Below, in pieces: positions 4,946 through 9,527 of a DNA stretch of 9,527 bases. The stretch is from positions 1-9,527 of the forward strand of contig JAUMTV010000116.1 of NCBI GenBank assembly GCA_030531025.1, read 5' to 3'. The notes beneath the pieces are model-generated. The model was not told the origin of the DNA. It did no database searches and worked only from the letters and a program-made list of their open reading frames with translations. Made by a program: the position numbers and the translations under genes. This stretch comes from Turicibacter sp. (GTDB lineage Bacteria > Bacillota > Bacilli > MOL361 > Turicibacteraceae). How positions within the stretch are numbered: position 1 is the stretch's first letter; each line of letters starts with the position of its first letter.

Positions 4946-7900
4946 TTAAAGACTTAATAATTTAGGCTTCGTTTCGGTCATTCGATCGCTAAGTTTTCTT
5001 AATGGCACAAAGGTTTTGAAATAATTAGGATCAATTTGATCAAACTCAGTTTTAGCCTCTCTTAATACCATCATTAATCTCGTGATTTGGAACGTATACT
5101 TCCTTCGATTAACATTGTCATCATCTTCCACTAAACTTAATTTATCGAACAATACGAATAATTCATCACTAATTGCGAGTAAAGAGTAATTGGTTGGAAT
5201 ACTATAACGACAACCTTTGCAAGAATTTTGAGTAGTGAAAGGACATTTCTCTGGTTTTATGCAATAGATATTTCTTTCCTTAGAAGATAAATTACCAAGA
5301 ATTAATTGATGAATTAATTCTTTTAATTTGTCTTTAGGAGCTGTTACTAACTCATTGAGGACACTTCTTCTACTGTCTAACTCATAAGTTAAGAACCTTG
5401 AGATATTTTCAATTCCACTTGCACTTAAATCTTTTTGAAGTGTTTCAATAGCGGTAGTCATTTCTGTTAATGTCTCATATTCTTCGCTATAAGCTAAATC
5501 AATCATGACTTTATACAGCCACCCAAATACTCCTCTTCTGAATAATTGGCTACTAATTGTATTGATGTCTCCATCTTTACTAAGGGCATAAATGTATTGA
5601 GAGGTTGTTTCTGCCTTTTGATACATATTAGGCTTATGAGATCGTAAATAAGAGCCCATACTATAAGCAATTGAGCTATAATTTTCTGACTCATTCGCTT
5701 CGTTGAAAAGATATGAAATTAGGCTACGATTAGCTTTTCGACTACTAAAACCAGCCATTTCCTCACCTAAATACTCCTTTAAAGATTTTAGTTCTATTTT
5801 TTCAATAGAAAATAACGTAGATGAATTACTTGCTCTTCGATGTTGTTCTGTAATAATAAAGGCAATAGAAACGGGGATAACATAGTGAATTGGTACTATG
5901 AAATGTTTGCGAGCCCCTGTTTTTCGAGTCTCTCTATCTTCTACAAACTTCTTAACTGAATTAATGATAATTTGACCATCTGACAACTTAAAATCATTGT
6001 TTTTGAACCAATCTAATGAGTATTTATCGATGTCAAGATCGTCAAAACCTGTATTCCCACTATTATCAAGAAAATCTAAACCTGGGGTTTCTAAAAAATC
6101 ACTTGAACGCCAAGCAACCGAAAAATGAAGAATGGCATAGAGCCAACGTTTAGCGTAGGAATATCGTTCAAATGCTTTTTCAATATGTTGATTAATATCA
6201 GTTAAGAAATTAGAGTAGAAAGTCCATTCTTCTAAAGTGTAAATGTCATCAACAGCTCTCATTCTTGCTTCTTTATAGCGATTATAATGATTTTTAAATT
6301 GGCATTTATCTGAGTATTTTTGTCTTAAATAATTTAAATAAACTGAGAAATGCCCTCGATCAGTCGCAGTAAGTTCTTCTGATGATAAAATCTGTAATAT
6401 TTCATCGTCACTTAACAAATGAATGTCATTTGGACTTACATTGATAAATCTGCTTAACGCGTTAAATAATTCATGTGTCATATCTAAGAGAGCATTTGAA
6501 TTTGAATTATTTATCTTAGTAAAGGCAAACTCTTTATAAGTCTTGATGGCAAAAGAGAATTGTTCCTTATGTTCTTTGGTGAATTGTTCTTCTAATAATT
6601 CATATCGATCATGAGGTTTTTTTGTGTTTCTAAACTCAAATTCTGCCTTAATTCTTTTAACAAAATCAGACTTAAATTGCTTGGGATTTTGTGTTCTAAT
6701 TCTGTTGTGTGCATTCCCAAAAATAGTAAAACTGAAAACTTCAACATCATCTGAGCAATAAGCACGAACACTTGCATTTGATTGAGTTTTAGCTGTATTA
6801 ACTTTTAATAATTCTTTACCCAATTCACTCATGGCAATAGAATTATCTAAGATATGTTTAATAGATTCTAATTCTTTTTTAGAGACATATAGTGTTCCCA
6901 ATTCATTTTCATAAGTATTAATAACAGAGCCTCTTTTAATCGCATGTTTTAACATTCTTGAACTAAGAGTTGTTCCATTTGCTGTCAAGTTGTAAAAATT
7001 TTGGATTGACTCTACCTTAATAAAAGTATCATTATCCACTTCCAGAGTATCAGGCGAAGCTTCAATTCTTCTTAGTTTAGAAGGCTTCCTCTTAGTGGAT
7101 AAAGTCTTAACCACTCTTACCCTACAATCTTCATAATATTGGTACCCTTCTCCGAATTCATCTATTTTTTGATCAATCATAGCCTTATCAAAATATTCAG
7201 TGATACCAAATTTTTTCCATTCAACATCTTTTTTTATTATCTCTATTACCGTTTCTAATAGGCATGTACTTATATTAAGTAGTTCTTCCAAATCCTTACG
7301 TCTGTAAGAATTTCGGATAAACTGATATTCATCTACTAAATTGGGAATAATATCATCTTTTAAATACACTCGATTGTTTACTTTTATGGTGTGTTCCTTT
7401 AAACCACGCCTAACTTTATCCCTTATAACGTGATAATCAAGGTTATGTGTATTACAAACCTGTTTTACATGAGTATATCCATCTGGAACCTTATCCATTT
7501 CGGTTTCAACTTGAGTTGTTAGACTTATGCCACGTTCTTTCATTAATCGTTCCAAAGCTGTCTTATCTACATAACAACCTCCATCGAATTCTTTCCATTC
7601 TTGTCCCTCTTTTAAATACTTGCGAATAGTTTGTTTATGTATTCCAGAAAGTTTTTGAGCTTGTGATAAAGTGATGCTATTTTCTAAAAAATCTTTGAAC
7701 GGCTCACGTTCTTTTAACAATTGTTCAAGAGCCTCTTTTTTAAAATAAGTCACACCCCCAATTATTCTCCATTCTTCCACCTGTTTTAGGCATTTACAAA
7801 GTTTAGGTGTCTTAAGCCCAGAAAGTTTTTGAGTCTCTGTCGATGGAATACTGGCTGATTTAAACGCTACTTCCTCTTGGAGGATTTTAAAGCCCTCTTC

Positions 7901-8008
7901 GGTAATCATCAACTTCGTTCCTATTTTGGTTACCCCTAAATCCTTTCTCTTTCGGATGTGATCATAGGTCAATCCTAACGTTTCTCCTACCTCTCTCACA
8001 GTAATCAT
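4946..8008 (-). CDS. Giant tyrosine recombinase-like protein with tandem HTH array
   Basis: 1020 aa from ATG 8008, which has GAGGGG 8 nt upstream; the longer frame from TTG 8050 lacks such a site and overlaps the previous gene by 37 nt. The N-terminal third holds about six related 45-60-residue units, at about 2-47, 56-101, 112-160, 177-220, 234-286 and 328-387. They resemble MerR/excisionase helix-turn-helix modules, best seen in the second and third (QKLSG...EW...Y...AL..L.KER). A mainly helical linker follows. From about 590 a divergent tyrosine-recombinase core is suggested by VAWRSSD (R634), a basic hairpin (686-701), RKANR (R761), LRSH (H791) and TTSQYIY (Tyr-805 or 807). A Cys cluster lies at C916, C922, C930 and C933. 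Typical tyrosine recombinases have 300-450 residues. Role inferred: end recognition plus strand exchange, or a catalytically weak architectural subunit. Confidence 0.75.
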   Translation of the reverse strand: MITVREVGETLGLTYDHIRKRKDLGVTKIGTKLMITEEGFKILQEEVAFKSASIPSTETQKLSGLKTPKLCKCLKQVEEWRIIGGVTYFKKEALEQLLKEREPFKDFLENSITLSQAQKLSGIHKQTIRKYLKEGQEWKEFDGGCYVDKTALERLMKERGISLTTQVETEMDKVPDGYTHVKQVCNTHNLDYHVIRDKVRRGLKEHTIKVNNRVYLKDDIIPNLVDEYQFIRNSYRRKDLEELLNISTCLLETVIEIIKKDVEWKKFGITEYFDKAMIDQKIDEFGEGYQYYEDCRVRVVKTLSTKRKPSKLRRIEASPDTLEVDNDTFIKVESIQNFYNLTANGTTLSSRMLKHAIKRGSVINTYENELGTLYVSKKELESIKHILDNSIAMSELGKELLKVNTAKTQSNASVRAYCSDDVEVFSFTIFGNAHNRIRTQNPKQFKSDFVKRIKAEFEFRNTKKPHDRYELLEEQFTKEHKEQFSFAIKTYKEFAFTKINNSNSNALLDMTHELFNALSRFINVSPNDIHLLSDDEILQILSSEELTATDRGHFSVYLNYLRQKYSDKCQFKNHYNRYKEARMRAVDDIYTLEEWTFYSNFLTDINQHIEKAFERYSYAKRWLYAILHFSVAWRSSDFLETPGLDFLDNSGNTGFDDLDIDKYSLDWFKNNDFKLSDGQIIINSVKKFVEDRETRKTGARKHFIVPIHYVIPVSIAFIITEQHRRASNSSTLFSIEKIELKSLKEYLGEEMAGFSSRKANRSLISYLFNEANESENYSSIAYSMGSYLRSHKPNMYQKAETTSQYIYALSKDGDINTISSQLFRRGVFGWLYKVMIDLAYSEEYETLTEMTTAIETLQKDLSASGIENISRFLTYELDSRRSVLNELVTAPKDKLKELIHQLILGNLSSKERNIYCIKPEKCPFTTQNSCKGCRYSIPTNYSLLAISDELFVLFDKLSLVEDDDNVNRRKYTFQITRLMMVLREAKTEFDQIDPNYFKTFVPLRKLSDRMTETKPKLLSL
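7644..7659 (-). repeat. 16-bp direct repeat inside the HTH array, copy in the third unit
   Basis: Identical on the DNA level to 7818-7833 (CCAGAAAGTTTTTGAG on the + strand), in the same reading frame, encoding part of the shared AQKLSG/TQKLSG motif. It supports origin of the helix-turn-helix units by duplication. Confidence 0.7.
7818..7833 (-). repeat. 16-bp direct repeat inside the HTH array, copy in the second unit
   Basis: Partner of 7644-7659, 174 bases apart (58 codons), the length of one helix-turn-helix unit plus linker. Confidence 0.7.
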
Positions 8009-8013
8009 AGTTG

Positions 8014-9282
8014 TCACCCCTCTATATCTTCTTGAAATAACTTGCCACAATACTCATTCATGAAATCATAAATTTTATCATTCATTGATTTAGTATTTGT
8101 GATATAAGGTAATGCAGCATTTAACGTGCTATCTCCTCGCATTGCAGCTAATTCAACAGCATTACTTGCAACCTCTTTGGCAAGATTACTAAAAACACCT
8201 CGCCCAATATGGGTTGACCAGTTTTGAGTCTGTAAATAAAGAGCGTATGAGTGTAGTTCTGGATTATTAGATTCCCTTAATCCCTTAAGAAAAGCCTTTT
8301 TTACTTTGTTAAAATAATAACGATAGCCCTGATAATCCATTGGTTTTCCATATTTATTAAGAAATACGGCTGACTGATCTTCTTGTTTATAGAGTTTCTT
8401 GTGATTTTCAAACAATTTCATGAAGTATCCATTTAACCCAGCTACTCGTTGATCCCTAACTTTCTTGACTTGGGCTTGATAACTACTCTTGTTATCAGGT
8501 CGTAAGTCTTTTTTTCTTAGTCGGATAACGACTCCATCACGACCTGCACGACCTCTTAATGAAATATCTGTATACTCAACTGAAACAACTTCACTCGCTC
8601 TTAATCCTCCAAAGAATTGCATATAAATCCCTAATGTAATCGATGGCGCTACCTTTAAAGATGTTTCTAAGAAATAAACAAGAAGATTAGATTGAATCTC
8701 ATGCAACTTATTCTTGTTGTGTACTTCTTTATTTTTTTTAATTAATCCTTCAAATGGTGATTCCATAACAGTTCTGTTGTTGGATTGTGTAAATGTAAAA
8801 TCTGAGAGTTTTACTCGCTTTAAAAGTTTCCTTTTTGCCATGAAATAATAAAACTCTGCAACCGTTCGTTCCATTTTATCAGAAGATGATTTTGACCATT
8901 TCTCACTGTATTGATTTAAAAAATCAATCCCAATTTCAAAATCTAATTCACTAATATGAGGTAATACTTTTTCACTTAAATCAAAGTGGATGTAATTCAG
9001 AAACTGTACGATGTTTGACGCTTTATTCATTCGGTGTTTAATACTACTGTTCTTCCATTTGCCTAAGAACTCTGTATAAGGGTGTATACGACTCTTCCCA
9101 GTCTTTATATTTTGAATTTTAATCACAACATGAACATCCGTAATCATGTCTCCTGTTCGACTATGAGGACGTTGAACCTTAATCACTTCTCTAATGAATT
9201 GATACTTTGGTTCTCTTTTATTGACTGGAATAAATGAAATAACATTACTACTCATGAATGATCTCCTCTCTGATTTTGACAT
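8014..9282 (-). CDS. Tyrosine recombinase/integrase (TnpA-like), first gene of the operon
   Basis: 422 aa. An N-terminal core-binding (SAM-like) part at about 70-170 precedes the catalytic domain at about 190-400. Visible residues: FFGGLRASEV (first Arg, R228), VKKVRD (K273/K274) as candidate hairpin Lys, STHIGRG (H358, R361, intact H-x-x-R) and LPYITN (Tyr-393 nucleophile). The usual G-H box before the Tyr reads MRGDS, so the second His is missing, which is tolerated in some families. It should make and rejoin single-strand breaks through a phosphotyrosine link. Two starts are possible: ATG 9282 with TAGGAG 6 nt upstream, or ATG 9255 with GAGAGGAG 7 nt upstream; both are good. Its last codons (GAG GGG TGA) hold the Shine-Dalgarno of the next gene, whose ATG follows after 5 nt. 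Position, size and motifs match TnpA of Tn554-type elements. Confidence 0.88.
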   Translation of the reverse strand: MSKSERRSFMSSNVISFIPVNKREPKYQFIREVIKVQRPHSRTGDMITDVHVVIKIQNIKTGKSRIHPYTEFLGKWKNSSIKHRMNKASNIVQFLNYIHFDLSEKVLPHISELDFEIGIDFLNQYSEKWSKSSSDKMERTVAEFYYFMAKRKLLKRVKLSDFTFTQSNNRTVMESPFEGLIKKNKEVHNKNKLHEIQSNLLVYFLETSLKVAPSITLGIYMQFFGGLRASEVVSVEYTDISLRGRAGRDGVVIRLRKKDLRPDNKSSYQAQVKKVRDQRVAGLNGYFMKLFENHKKLYKQEDQSAVFLNKYGKPMDYQGYRYYFNKVKKAFLKGLRESNNPELHSYALYLQTQNWSTHIGRGVFSNLAKEVASNAVELAAMRGDSTLNAALPYITNTKSMNDKIYDFMNEYCGKLFQEDIEG

Positions 9283-9407
9283 GTATGACTCCTAAAAATA
9301 AATCATAATCCATAAAAATTAGTAGCCTTTATTTTTCTACTTATAGATAATCATTTCTCTATGAAAGAAAAGTATATCTATTTTATACAAATGTAGTATT
9401 ACCAACC

Positions 9408-9436
9408 ATTATAAACATTATACATACATCTATTAA
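9408..9436 (-). promoter_or_regulatory. Candidate promoter of the recombinase operon
   Basis: On the - strand, TTAATA (9436-9431), a 17-nt spacer and consensus TATAAT (9413-9408), giving a leader of about 120 nt to the ATG at 9282. A second, weaker pair lies upstream (TTTGAG and TATAGA, with TATAGA at 9455-9460). The stretch 9283-9527 shows no gene on either strand. Confidence 0.4.
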
Positions 9437-9527
9437 GTAGGAGTCTTACTTTACTCTATAATACCATAGACTTTTGCTCAAATGATCAATCTCATTTTGA
9501 AATTCGTTTAGAGAATTATTAAAAAAC

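Noticed and set aside
5503..7629. Several ORFs of about 60 codons on both strands inside the 1020-aa gene
   Set aside because: All overlap the large gene in other frames, have no ribosome binding site or recognisable protein features, and are expected in AT-rich coding DNA.
9425..9430. GATGTA on the - strand, the known core hexamer at Tn554 junctions, near the recombinase operon promoter
   Set aside because: A single hexamer is expected by chance several times in this window, and no partner junction can be defined, so it cannot be called an attachment site.
1..9527. CRISPR array, tRNA, rRNA or riboswitch
   Set aside because: No regularly spaced repeats, no tRNA-like TTC/anticodon arms and no conserved riboswitch core were seen on either strand.

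Overview
The window is AT-rich, with canonical -35/-10 promoters, strong purine-rich Shine-Dalgarno sites, several TTG starts and many stem plus T-run terminators. This points to a low-GC Bacillota (Bacillales or a relative). Genus cannot be fixed from the sequence. Nearly everything here belongs to the accessory genome and concerns DNA mobility.

Region 1 (1-812): the last 28 codons of a rubredoxin/rubrerythrin-type zinc-ribbon protein on the + strand, with its terminator. A spacer follows that holds one copy of a 54-bp inverted repeat, two further hairpin terminators and a doubtful 47-codon ORF. After it comes a self-contained gene for a 41-aa hydrophobic peptide (promoter, Shine-Dalgarno, ORF, long stem-loop), organised like a type I toxin gene.

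Region 2 (813-2488): an IS1595-family insertion sequence bounded by imperfect terminal inverted repeats. Besides its transposase it carries a passenger gene for a membrane-anchored 141-aa protein with its own promoter and terminator. Its right end abuts the second copy of the 54-bp repeat (2488-2541), which is inverted relative to the copy at 199-252. No 8-bp target duplication is seen.

Region 3 (2627-9527, - strand): a tightly packed four-gene operon. In transcription order it encodes (A) a 422-aa tyrosine recombinase with R, H-x-x-R and Tyr; (B) a 1020-aa protein with about six tandem MerR/excisionase-like helix-turn-helix units, a divergent tyrosine-recombinase core and a C-terminal Cys cluster; (C) a 553-aa tyrosine recombinase with a similar Cys cluster, where the first His of H-x-x-R is replaced by Gly; and (D) a ~207-aa small protein with a GRP motif, a putative HTH and a coiled coil. 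Stops and starts are separated by only 5, 28 and 5 nt, so co-translation is likely.

The layout resembles multi-recombinase mobile elements such as Tn554 (TnpA/TnpB/TnpC), recombinase-in-trio elements and the Gamma-Mobile-Trio. It differs in having three recombinase-like proteins plus a small partner, and in the HTH array of B. The inferred model is that A, B and C act together at element ends, with B and D supplying DNA recognition or bridging. The element ends are not defined in the window.
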